Part shown: positions 13,612-23,732 of the stretch, one piece after another | How the letters are laid out: every line of letters starts with the position of its first letter | Numbering within the stretch: position 1 is the stretch's first letter | Source: Selaginella tamariscina | Taxonomy: Eukaryota; Streptophyta; Lycopodiopsida; Selaginellales; Selaginellaceae | Direction: 5' to 3' | Length of the DNA: 64,000 nucleotides | NCBI GenBank assembly: GCA_003024785.1 | Contig: PUQB01000112.1 | Coordinates: 404,341-468,340 of the forward strand | Position numbers and translations under genes: made by a program | The notes under the pieces: model-generated | Seen by the model: only the letters and a program-made list of their open reading frames with translations | What the model was told of the DNA's origin: nothing | The model's database searches: none

Positions 13612-14150
13612 CGAAGTAACCACTTGAAGTGAAATTATAAGCCCATGAAATGAAAAACCTACCCTATGAAGTAAGACTTAAACGTTATGAAGTGAGGTTC
13701 CAAGGCCACAAAGTGAGGGTCATAACTCAAGAAGTGAGACTCAAGGCCCATATGCCATACCCATGAAGTGGAGTCATACCCTATGAAGTGAGACCTTAGC
13801 ATTACGAAATGAGACTTCAAGCTCATAAAGTGAGACTCATCGACTACGAAGTGATACTCTTGCCCTATGAAGTGAAGCTCATGCCCCATGTAATGAAATT
13901 CCAAGACTATAAAGTGAGTTTCAAGGCCCATGAAGTGTGACTCAAAGCCCACAATGTGAGACTTAAATCCCACAAAGTGAGCCTCTAGACCCCATGAAGT
14001 ATGAAGTGAAACTTTAAAATCATGAAGTTAGACTCTTCGTCACGAAGTAAGATTTTTTCCCTATAAAGTGAAACTCTTCCTACAAATTAAAACACCATGC
14101 CCACAAAGTGAGATCCATGGACTACAAAGTGAGACTCTAGTATTAATTAT
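13612..14150 (+). repeat. Degenerate 20-21 bp tandem array B (CATGAAGTGAGACTCAAGGCC type)
   Basis: About 25 units built on GAAGTGAGACTC with a variable spacer. Because many units are 21 bp, the minus strand stays open for 104 codons (13659-13973) and reads as a seven-residue repeat such as SHFMGLE. The reading frame is a by-product of the period and is not called as a gene. Array C is the same family in inverted orientation. Confidence 0.75.
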
Positions 14151-15308
14151 TGTGCCACTTGTTAAGGAATTTATTTCCTTACTATAATAACAAACACAAT
14201 TGTTAACAATATGTTCAAAAGTAACTGCTTGTAATTTGTCCAAACTATTGGATTCAATACATGTAAGTATGTTTGATGGTTAGTATGAAGAAAACTTCCT
14301 CGATGTGATGAAAAGAAGAAAACTAAATAAAGTATATGACATTGGAAAGAAAGCAATTGCAATGAATGCTAGTACATTTATCAAGTTTATAAATCTATAA
14401 GTGTTATAATGATTTGCAATATCTCCCTACATAGAAACAAAACAAGGATATTGTGGTCAACACTATAGACATGGGTTTAGTCATGGCAACTAGGGATAAT
14501 GCACCACCAAATAATGAGTTAGGAGGTGTTGCAATACCTATGGTAGTTGCTAGTGTCCTGCCACAACAAGGTATAATGACCATCGAGAAACACTAGTTGA
14601 ATGCAACGTGGATGTTTTATGGGGACTTATGGGTTGGAGTATAGGAAAAACATTGGCTAGAATGTTGTCATGATGGTTAGCAACTATGTTTCCATACAAG
14701 AAGAACATCATCATGACAGGGGGAGGCATGTTTGTGAAGGCCAATGGATACACCCCCAAACATAAAGTGCCAAGAAAGGGCTTTAAATTGGGGGAGGTGA
14801 CATATTACTCTATTACACTCCTTAGTCAAGCATGGCACAAATGTTTGCATTGTGAGGGAGGTTGAGAAAATCAATAGCAAGGAGCACTTACACCAATACA
14901 AGAGAAAGCTCACTGAGCAATATAGAAGTTTTTAGATTTGTAAACTCAATGACATGTCTTAAGAACTTTATAAAGATAAAGTATGTTGAATAGAAACAGC
15001 AGTACGTGTCTCTTTATATATGACACAAATGAACAAACAACCAACCCTCAGCAAAAGTTTATTTGAACATGATATGGGAGAAAGATGAAAAGTTGGAAGC
15101 CCAAGCAATAACTTAGTTGATTGGGGAAGACAAGGAAAATGCACGATAAGAAGATTATGAATGAAATGTGTACTTGTGTTAATTTCTTGGCAATATAACC
15201 AACAACTTGCGTTCTCCATTGTGCAAGCTCCATTATAGAATAACCATTCATATAGATATATGTACTTTATAATTCATATAAAGTGTATATACATTTAATC
15301 AAACCCAT
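14151..15308. other. Decayed intergenic DNA, no gene recognised
   Basis: No supported gene. Several short minus-strand frames at 14171-15251 lack family motifs. The plus strand around 14470-14830 has a less AT-biased, codon-like texture that might be an old mobile-element remnant, but no motif supports a call. Confidence 0.4.
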
Positions 15309-15460
15309 GATAAAACCAACACCATTGTTTATATTGCATATTCAATGATGAAATCAACCACATCGTTTATGTTGTTTATCCATTGATAAAACAAACCCAA
15401 TCACTTGTGTTGCATATCCATTAACAAAATCAACCCCATTGTTTATGTTGCATATCTCTA
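15309..15460 (+). repeat. Four 38-bp tandem repeats
   Basis: Four imperfect units of 38 bp with consensus start GATAAAACCAACCCCATTG followed by TTTATGTTGCATATCCATT. They lie about 75 bp left of LTR element 1. They may be part of its target or of an older repeat. Confidence 0.75.
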
Positions 15461-15536
15461 CCAAAGCTTTTAAGAAATCCTTCAAGTTTATCTCAAAATA
15501 GGATGAAACAATTTTCTATAGATTTTAAGAAAGATA

Positions 15537-15832
15537 TGAATACAAAATGAAACACAAGGCCGAAGACTGGTGTTGAATAATTCTGAAAAACCTGGAACTG
15601 GAACCCTGTTTATATATCTGAGGTCCTGAGAATTGTATGGTCCACAACTAGTTTGGAATGTGTGATCCACAACTGGTCTGGAATGTGTGGTCCACAACTG
15701 GTCTGGAACATGCGTATGAATATACGCCTTGCTGTTGATGGTGTAGTTCAGCATTTAGGATCATACGGACCAGTTGGTTAACTCATATGTGTGTTAGCCA
15801 AAAGGTCTCGGGTTCAAGTCCTGTGAAAGGCA
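15537..15832 (-). repeat. LTR of element 1, 3' copy in element orientation
   Basis: Direct repeat partner of 20657-20947. On the plus strand it starts TGAATACAAAATG and ends GAAAGGCA, giving TG...CA ends. Its right end holds a tRNA-like A box (15768-15783) and B box (15811-15821) on the plus strand. Similarity extends a few bases past the assigned left end, so the boundary is approximate. Confidence 0.8.
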
Positions 15833-15839
15833 AAAAATA

Positions 15840-16068
15840 ACCTTTGTCGTTGCAAATCCCGATGTTGATGATGTGTTGAAGATGATGCTGCACTTCTTCA
15901 TGGACCCCGTAGGACCAGCGAGTCTGAACGATCATCGGCAGCAGTGGTGAGGCCAGGAACCATGTTGAAGATGATGCAGCATGATGTGTTGAACGATCAT
16001 CGGCAGCAGTGGTGAGGCCAGGAACCATGTTGAAGATGATGCAGCATGATGTGTTGAAGATGATGCTG
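15840..16068. repeat. Short duplicated segments inside element 1
   Basis: Overlapping copies of a unit containing GTTGAAGATGATGC and CGATCATCGGCAGCAGTGG repeat several times just inside the left LTR, continuous with the 302-bp tandem duplication that follows. No coding role is evident. Confidence 0.6.
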
Positions 16069-16667
16069 CACTTCTTCATGGACCTATCGGAGATGCTCAA
16101 CACGATCATCGGCAGCAGTGGTGAGGCCAAGAACCATGGGCAAGCTGTAAGACCAGCGAGGATGAACACCAGAGAACACGAAAAATGGCGACACACCTAT
16201 GGATGAGTGTGCCGTGTTGTTGTACGCGAATTCGACAGTAGGAAGGAGATCGACCCAACCCAAGATGAGTGTGCCGTGTTGTTGTACGCGAATTCGACAG
16301 CAGGAAGGAGATCGACCTAATCATCTTGCAGATGAGAAATGAAACACCAGAGAGGAACCGGAGATATTGGCACTTCTTCATGGACCTGTCGGAGATGCTC
16401 AACACGATCATCAGCAGCAGTGGTGAGGCCAGGAACCACGGGCAAGCTGTAAGACCAGTGAGGATGAACACCAGAGAACACGAAAAATGGCGACACACCT
16501 ATGGATGAGTGTGCCGTGTTGTTGTACGCGAATTCGACAGTAGGAAGAAGATCGACCCAAGATGAGTGTGCCGTGTTGTTGTACGCGAATTCGACAGCAG
16601 GAAGGAGATCGACCTAATCATCTTGCAGATGAGAAATGAAACACCAGAGAGGAACCGGAGATATTGT
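16069..16667. repeat. Tandem duplication, period 302 bp, inside element 1
   Basis: Two adjacent copies, 16069-16370 and 16371-16667, nearly identical. Each itself contains two copies of a unit of about 55 bp that includes GAGTGTGCCGTGTTGTTGTA and an EcoRI-like GAATTC. The high similarity shows the duplication is recent relative to the LTR pair. Confidence 0.85.
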
Positions 16668-16865
16668 TCCAGAGTCTGAATTGTGCGCTCCGATTGTCCA
16701 TCTGTTTCAGGATGATGTGCAGTAGACAGCTTCCCGATGATACGTAGCCGTTCTAGGAATCTCCGCCAGAATGCTGAAGTGAACTAGGGACCTCGATCCA
16801 TGACAAGTTCATCAGGAAGACCATGAAGACGGAACACCTCCAATGTTTGATGCCCTTGTTCTCAT

Positions 16866-17377
16866 TTATGTATTTGTCTTCACCAGATCTGCAGCATCAA
16901 AACCCGAACATGTCTTGTTGCAGGGAACAAAGTGCGCCATCTTAAAGAACCGATCAACAATGACTAGGACAGCATCAAACCCTCTAGAAGGCAGTAAATC
17001 CGTGAGGAAATCCATGGTGATGGATGACCATGGCCGCTGAGCAATAGGAAGAGGCTGTAGTAGTCCAACCGGTCGATGACGAGGAAGCTTGTACGCTGGC
17101 ACGTGTCACAAGATTGCACAAATCTCTCAACATACACGCGAAGCCGAGGCCATCAGAACACCCGTTGTACCAGCTCGATCGTCTTCCGAATGCCAAAATG
17201 TCCTGCAACTGTGTTGTCATGGCAGTGTTGGACAGCTCGAACCTCATTCTCCGTCCGGAATATAGATTTGGATGTGGTGGTACAGCAACCCATTATGAAG
17301 ATGGAAAGCAGCATAATCTCGTAGTTGTGACCCTGAAGACAATGGCTGAACTCGTCGAACATGTGCAAGGACATCAC
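16866..17377 (-). pseudogene. Element 1 integrase region (fossil)
   Basis: Holds the Ty3/gypsy integrase core signature [13 protein letters not shown] followed by [19 protein letters not shown], and upstream in element sense the zinc-binding side (GHFGIRKTIELVQR). Fossil reading frame; a whole integrase is not present as one open frame. Confidence 0.8.
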
Positions 17378-17513
17378 AGCAAACTCGTCTTGAGGGAGAT
17401 TTTCTCGATTAGATCCAAAAACGAAGTGTCAACTGGAGCAGAAGAACGGAAAGCGCGTTTACCAACAACTGGTCGGAGCTCAGATGACTTGTTCTTGTTG
17501 ATCAAATCGGATT

Positions 17514-18843
17514 TCACCTGGTACTGGAGCTAGGTAACTGCGACGAGATAAGGCATCTGCTTTGCCATTTAGACGACCGGGATGATGAATAATCTCGTAT
17601 CAAACCGGGACAAAGACTGTGCCCATCGCGCCTGACGTCGATTGAGAACTCGTGCTGTTGCCCAGTACTGGAGGTTCTTGTGATCACAATACACCTTAAC
17701 CACATGCGGGGAACCTTCAAGGAATCTGCGCCACTCCTCAAAGGCATCGACGATCGCCAGCAGCTCCTTGTTGTAGACATCGTAGTTGATCTCAGGTGCA
17801 GTGAACTTGCGGAATGGAAAGCAATGGGATGGAGAAGATGATCTGGACCTTCCTGGGACAACACTCCACCAATGGCGAAGTCAGAGGCATCAGCTTCCAC
17901 GAAATATGGCTTCGCAGGGTCAGGATGGATAAGAACAGGTGCCGAGGTGAACGCCTTCTTTAGGAACTCGAACGCCTCCTCAGCCTCAGAGGACCAGACA
18001 AATGGAACATCCTTGCCAGTCAACTTCGTCAATGGCAATGCAATCTTGGAGAAATCCCGAACGAAACGTCGATAGAAGTTTGCAAACCCGAGGAAACATC
18101 GAACATCACGAACATTTGATGGTCTCTCCCACTCCAATACAGTCCGGACTTTTGCAGGATCCATGTGAACACCTTCAGCTGAAATGATGTACCCCAGAAC
18201 TCGACAGATGCTGACTGAAAGAGCACTTCTCCAACTTGGCAAACAAGTGGTGCTTCCGGAGCCTCTCCAAGACTAACCGTACATGCCGTTTGTTCTTCTC
18301 GAGTCTTGGAAAATATCAGGATGTCGTCTAGGTACATGATGACAAACAAATCCAAGAAGTCCCAAAAATATCGTTAGCCATGTGCTGGAACACAGCAGGT
18401 GCATTTGTCAGGCCGAACGGCATTACTACGTACTCGAAATGTCCGTAGCGTGTACGGAAAGCTGTTTTCCACTCGTCCCCTTCTCGAATTCGGATGAGAT
18501 TGTACGCTCCTCTTAAATCGATCTTTGTGAAGTACCGGGCACCAGAAAGACGTTCGAGCATGTCGGAGACGAGCGGGAGAGGATACTTGTTTGGAATGGT
18601 GACCTTATTCAGATCTCGGTAGTCCACCACGAGCCGGAGACTTCCATCCTTCTTGGAAACAAAGAATACTGGAGCACCAGCCGGTGATCGCGAATGACGG
18701 ATAAATCCGGTGACAAGATTCTCCTCAATGTATTTCCTCAATGTCTCCAACTCTGTTGGTGAGAGACCGTAAATGGGACCGGAGGACGGCTGCTTACCCT
18801 CAACGAGATCGATAGGACAGTCGTACTCACGGTGCGGTGGCAA
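17514..18843 (-). pseudogene. Element 1 reverse transcriptase and RNase H (fossil)
   Basis: Contains RT blocks [32 protein letters not shown] and YLDDILIF, then the connection domain (FLGFANFYRRFVRDFSK) and the RNase H start (YFVEADASDFAIGGVLSQ). Same subfamily as the RT of element 2. Confidence 0.85.
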
Positions 18844-18994
18844 GGCAGAAGCTTTCTTTTTGTCGAAGACGTCTGCGAAATCGGCATACTGCTTTGGTAA
18901 GGCAGAGGAACAGAAACATCCTTAGCAGAGCAGGGATAGACTTTGATCGCGAACACGGATGCTGGGTCATGTCGGCTATCTTTCTTGAACTGCT

Positions 18995-19390
18995 TCAAGG
19001 TGATATGCGAGACTCGAAGTGGAGGAGGAATGGAACAGGATCGGAATCAAAGAGTGTGGCTGGAGTTGAAACAGCTGGGAAACTGTTCATGAAACGTTCT
19101 CTCCAACCAGGATCCACCAACTCGATCCACGGCAAACCAAGGATAATCGTAGAGTCTGGAATAGAAACAACACTGAAGGAGATGTTGCACACAGCACCAC
19201 AAGCAACGACCTCAACGAACTCCGTGTCATTTGTTACCGCTCCAGATTTGATATCTCGTCCATCAACGACCCGTACAGAACCAGGAGTCTTCAAAGGATG
19301 TAGACAGATCCCGTGCCTGACAGCAAAATTCTTGTCGATGAAATTTGCGTTCGCTCCGCTATCCACCAAAGCTTTACCAGAGAACTCCAC
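18995..19390 (-). pseudogene. Element 1 retropepsin (fossil)
   Basis: Aspartic protease signature ALVDSGANANFID and the downstream flap/helix motif IILGLPWIE, the standard layout of Ty3/gypsy proteases. Confidence 0.8.
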
Positions 19391-19401
19391 CTCTGGTGTC
19401 T

Positions 19402-20249
19402 TCAGCTACCGGAACATGGAACGGCTTGCACACCTTCGTGGATGGAATGGATCCAAGATGAGGAAGGGAAGATGTTATGAGTGAAGAGCCTTGAGGAACA
19501 TGAGTTGTTCCACGGCAATCCAGCCGGACGGCTCCTATTCGGGCTGGATCTTCTCGTTTCCCGGCAGCACAGCAAGGGCCACTTCACGAGCTTGTTTTGG
19601 ACGTCGATGACAATTCTCCAACTTGTGGTACGGGTCCCCACATACAAACAAAGCTTGTACTGAATCCGCTTCTGACGTTCGGTTGGCAAAAGCTTGCCTC
19701 GGCGTGATCGCCCTAATTCCATCGGGGATGGTTCTACTGAGGAAGATGATGAATCAGCAGATGAGGGAACAGGGACTGCAGAAATGGAAGAAGACGGCAC
19801 CAAGAAGAAAGAAGGATGCCGACGTTCTTGTTTCCGCTCGATCAACCGGTTGTCACAACGAATTGCCAACTCGATCATGCTGGTGAGGGTTTCCGGAACC
19901 GCAAAATTCAGCAACATGTCTTTGACCTCGTCCTGCAACCCCGACCGGAAAACCTCCTTGAGAGCACGATCTCCCCATGTGACATCACAAGCAAGAAGTT
20001 GAAACTTTGCGTACTCTGCTACCGACATACCCCCTTGGTGAAGCTGACGGAGTTTGGTGATGGCAGCACTCTCACGATCCACGTCACTGAACATCGCCGT
20101 GAACCGTTCCACAAACTCGTCAAAATTCCCAAGGATCGATCATTGTTCTCCAGCAAGGCTGAGAACCATGAAAGAGCAGAACCAGAAAGCAGCGACCCGA
20201 TCAATCCAACCTTAATGGGTTCTGTGCTGTAGCGCCTCGGCTGCATCAC
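19402..20249 (-). pseudogene. Element 1 gag (fossil)
   Basis: Retrotransposon gag texture: ALSWFSALLENND, then RFTAMFSDVDRESAAITKLRQL and FRSGLQDEVKDML, as in chromovirus capsid regions. It lies directly upstream of the protease. Confidence 0.75.
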
Positions 20250-20656
20250 GATCCGCAGACGAACTTGATTGAGAAAACCTTAACTTCGATCGGGTACCAT
20301 CGAACTTTTCGGGCATGCTGATCTTCGGCTCTGGAGAATTCGCACGCTGTCGGAGCTGATCATTCTCCAGGTGTAGTTGAGCTGCTGCTGGAGGGCAGCA
20401 ACTTGCTCATGAAGAGCATGCTCACATGATGAGTCGAAGAAGAAAAATCAAAAAGAAAAAGAGAAGAAAATCAGAAAAGAAAAAGAAAAAGAAAATTGAA
20501 AAGAAAGAAAGAAAGAAAATGGGATCGATGACAAGCGGAAACAGAAGCTTGTCACTACCTCAGAATCATTCAAACTGTCACGACCTTGTGCAAAGGGCGA
20601 AACCTTTAGAACAAGGGTGGAACCTTGAAAGGAGGAGATTGTATTCAAGAAAGAAA

Positions 20657-20947
20657 TGAATACAAAATGAAACACAAGGCCGAAGACTGGTGTTGAATGA
20701 TTCTGAAAAACCTGGAACTGAACCCTGTTTATATATCTGAGGTCCTGAGGATTGTATGGTCCACAACTGGTCTGGAATGTGTGATCCACAACTGGTCTAT
20801 GTGTGGTCACACTGGTTTGGAACATGCGTATGAATATACGCCTTGCTATTGATGGTGTAGTTCAGCATCCAGGATCATACAGACCAGTTGGTTAACTCAT
20901 ATGTGTGTGTTAGCAAAAGGTCTCGGGTTCAAGTTCTGTGAAAGTCA
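20657..20947 (-). repeat. LTR of element 1, 5' copy in element orientation
   Basis: Partner of 15537-15832, with the same plus-strand ends (TGAATACAAAATG ... AAAGTCA) and the same tRNA-like tail (B box near 20926-20936). Confidence 0.8.
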
Positions 20948-20965
20948 AAAAATGACCCATGATTC

Positions 20966-21209
20966 TTATAGTCATTATAATGAGAAGTGTTGCTTAAGAA
21001 CTTCTTTTAATACATTTTAATACAGCTTGTTTTTCTTTAATTTTATTTCTTTACAATGTGAAACATGTGGAGTCTCGCTTCATAGGGCTAAACTTATTTT
21101 AGCCATTATAATGAGAAGTGTTGCTTAAGAACTTCTTTTAATACAGCTTGTTTTTCTTTACAATGTGAAACATGTGGAGTCTCGCTTCATAGGGCTAAAC
21201 TTATTTTAT
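20966..21209. repeat. Tandem duplication of about 110-130 bp
   Basis: A segment with CATTATAATGAGAAGTGTTG and CTCGCTTCATAGGGCTAAAC occurs twice in direct order (about 20971-21098 and 21099-21208), the first copy longer by about 20 bp. It lies between LTR element 1 and satellite array C. Confidence 0.75.
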
Positions 21210-21850
21210 GGGTTAAGTCTCACTTCAGGACTTGTAGTCTCACTTAGTAAAAGTTCACTTTGGAACTTAGAATTGCTCTTCATATGGTTTGATTCTCACT
21301 TTGTGGGCATGCAGTGACTTCTTGGTTGGAGTTTTACTTTATGAGGACATGATTCTTACTTCATGGCCTTAGAGTGACATGAGCCTCAATTTGTGGGTTT
21401 AGAGGGCATGGAGTCACTTTGTGGGTTTTCATGAAGCATGAGCCTCACTTCGTTTACTTGGAGTCTCACTTTATGGGCTTAGAGTTTCATGTTCTAAGAT
21501 TAAACCTCATTTTGTGTGACATGAACCTCACTTCATAGTTCATGGATCTGACTTGGAATTTCACTCCTTGGGGCATGAGTCTCAATTCATATCTTTGGAA
21601 CCTCACTACGTGGTCTTAGAGTTTCATTCATGGAGCATGGGCCTTACTTCGTGAGTTTGGAGTCTCATTTTGTACAGCATGAACCTTACTTCGTGAGTTT
21701 AGAGTCTCACTTCGTGAAGCATGATTTTCACTTTTGAGCTTTGATATTCACTTCATAAGAAATAGTATCACTTCATAAGAAAAGAGTTATATTTTATATA
21801 GCAAAAATCTCATTTTTTGAGTTTGAAGTATCACTTTGTGAGGTTTTTTA
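21170..21850 (-). repeat. Degenerate about 20-bp tandem array C, inverted relative to array B
   Basis: About 30 decayed units of GAGTCTCACTTCATGGGC type, the reverse complement of array B. Arrays B and C lie on either side of element 1 in opposite orientation. Confidence 0.7.
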
Positions 21851-23732
21851 TTAAATAGAAAAAAACATTTTTCTTAGGTGTTTCACTTTGCATGTAAAAA
21901 ATTGTTGATATTTTTAATTTAATAATTGACAATAAAAATACGTGAATTGTTTCCATATTTAATGTAAAGCTCTTCCGAAGGAATTGAAAATTAAGTTTTC
22001 AAATATTATATATATTGTTGAACAATGGATCACGAAGTAAAGTAAATGGACATATGAGATATTTCTAACTCGATCTTCACCTAATAATATGTTTACTACA
22101 TGAACAATTTGCAAAATGCTTTCAAATAAGGTTTAAAACATTTGAAATTAATTCATTAGGGAAACTGATTCTTACATATTTAATTACTAAATGAGTGATG
22201 CATTTTGAAGTGAACTTAACTTGTGTTGTTCAAACTAATTAAATTTAACTATTAATATGATAATTGAACAATTTTATTTAGTAAAATGTTAAATGTTTGT
22301 TTATTTATATCCAATGATTGAGGTTTTTCAAATACATTAAATAACACTTGATTATACGTCATGTTGAACTTTTAAAAACACATCAGACTCATGAGTTTAA
22401 CTTGTGAAGATATATACAGATTAAGAGGTGAACGGATTAGATGTGTCCATGATGAGTCAAATTTTGCATCATGATAATGAGAGTTCATTGAGTGAACTCA
22501 TATGTTCCGTGTGACCACACGGGTCGGACAGGTGAACATGTGATCACACGGTTTAACGTACACATTCGTGCACCGACCGTTTGAAACAACAGACGTGCAT
22601 ATCATGGTAGATGTAGATGTATATATTAAAAGAATAAGAATGCAATATAGAGATTACAATCATTATATACATGGAATAACTTAAATGGAGCGATGTTAAT
22701 TAACCTAATTTAGGTTATCTAAAGTTTGAAAATCTCTAAAAACTCTTGTATTTATTATTTGAATTTATATATTATTTTTGGGAGGGTTGTATATCCTTTT
22801 AAAAAAAAAATGAATCAAAATTTTAAAATTTAAACCAACCGAACTGTGGGAGTCTCCCAAAATTTGTTAAACCTTCATTGTGACTTATATATTAAATTTA
22901 AACAAAGTCCTCAGACTTTGTTAGACCCCATGTAACTTATCTTTTAACATAGTAAGTACAACAATAACCTATTTAATAATGTTTTATTCATGTGATTGAC
23001 TGAGTAGAACAAAACGTTAAATGGACACATATATACCATATTAATACATATTTATACTTATGGCCATGTGGCTTGACTACATATTTATATGTATGGCCAT
23101 GTGACTTGTCTTCATTGGAAGTTGTCCTTTTAAATGTATTTCACATGGGATTTAATTGTTAAACATTATTTAAATTATCTAAGTACTCAGTAGATAAATT
23201 ATATTAAGTTTGTATACAAATTTAACAGTATTAAGACCGGTCTGGTAAAACAAAAAACATGTCACTTTCAATCCCATGTGTTCATAAATATGTCTCACAT
23301 TTAATTTTATAAAAATTCATCACTTTCACCACGATTATCGTACAAATATCATTTGCTTATAAACATTGTTTAAGCGAGCCGGCGGATAGCCGAGCGCATA
23401 CCGGGTCGGACAGGTGACGCCGCGTGGTGATGGGCGGTGGGCCGCCGAGCACCCAAGACATCGGTCCTTCGTCGGTCACTACTCCCTTAATTAAAAAGGG
23501 AAAGATTCATTTATTCTTAATAAAATTAGATTATCCTGATTATGTTTCATTCATCACGTGCTCTATTCTTGTGAACTAAAAAATCTTTAAAAAAAGTAAA
23601 TGTTATATATGATAACGACAATGACAATGACAACTTTTTTCCGGTGGTAACATATTTTTTTTAATCGGTGACCGGAAATTCACAGAACTCAAGCTCGGTA
23701 ACGGTTTCTTTGCGATATACACAAGGAAAGAA
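21851..23732. other. AT-rich intergenic DNA with one GC-rich island
   Basis: Mostly AT-rich with no gene. Exceptions are a GC-rich patch at 23372-23475 and a 16-base string CGGGTCGGACAGGTGA present at both 22520-22535 and 23402-23417. The first copy lies inside a rough palindrome (GTGACCACAC ... GTGATCACAC). The final about 100 bp is the DOX-B 5' region; no convincing TATA box was picked. Confidence 0.5.

Larger units (their letters stand above)
15537..20947 (-). mobile_element. LTR element 1: Ty3/gypsy, chromovirus-like, broken
   Basis: A 5.4 kb fossil retrotransposon read on the minus strand. Flanking direct repeats are about 295 bp (15537-15832 and 20657-20947). Parts in order are gag (about 20249-19402), retropepsin (19390-18995), reverse transcriptase and RNase H (18843-17514) and integrase (17377-16866). 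The RT wording ([39 protein letters not shown]) matches the fungal/moss/lycophyte chromovirus type more than common angiosperm chromoviruses. It is broken, with several breaks. By eye the LTRs agree at about 95%, suggesting an insertion of order one to a few million years if typical plant rates apply. No clean target duplication was seen. Confidence 0.85.

Noticed and set aside
11615-14150. CRISPR-like array
   Set aside because: Repeats are degenerate with no constant repeat/spacer structure, and the DNA is plant nuclear.
15768-15832. A genuine tRNA gene
   Set aside because: A and B boxes are present, but the flanks do not fold into an acceptor stem and the segment is duplicated as part of the LTR; only tRNA-like.
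20426-20659. Lysine-rich open frame KKKKRRK type
   Set aside because: It is a purine-rich tract antisense to the gag side of element 1, with no domain.
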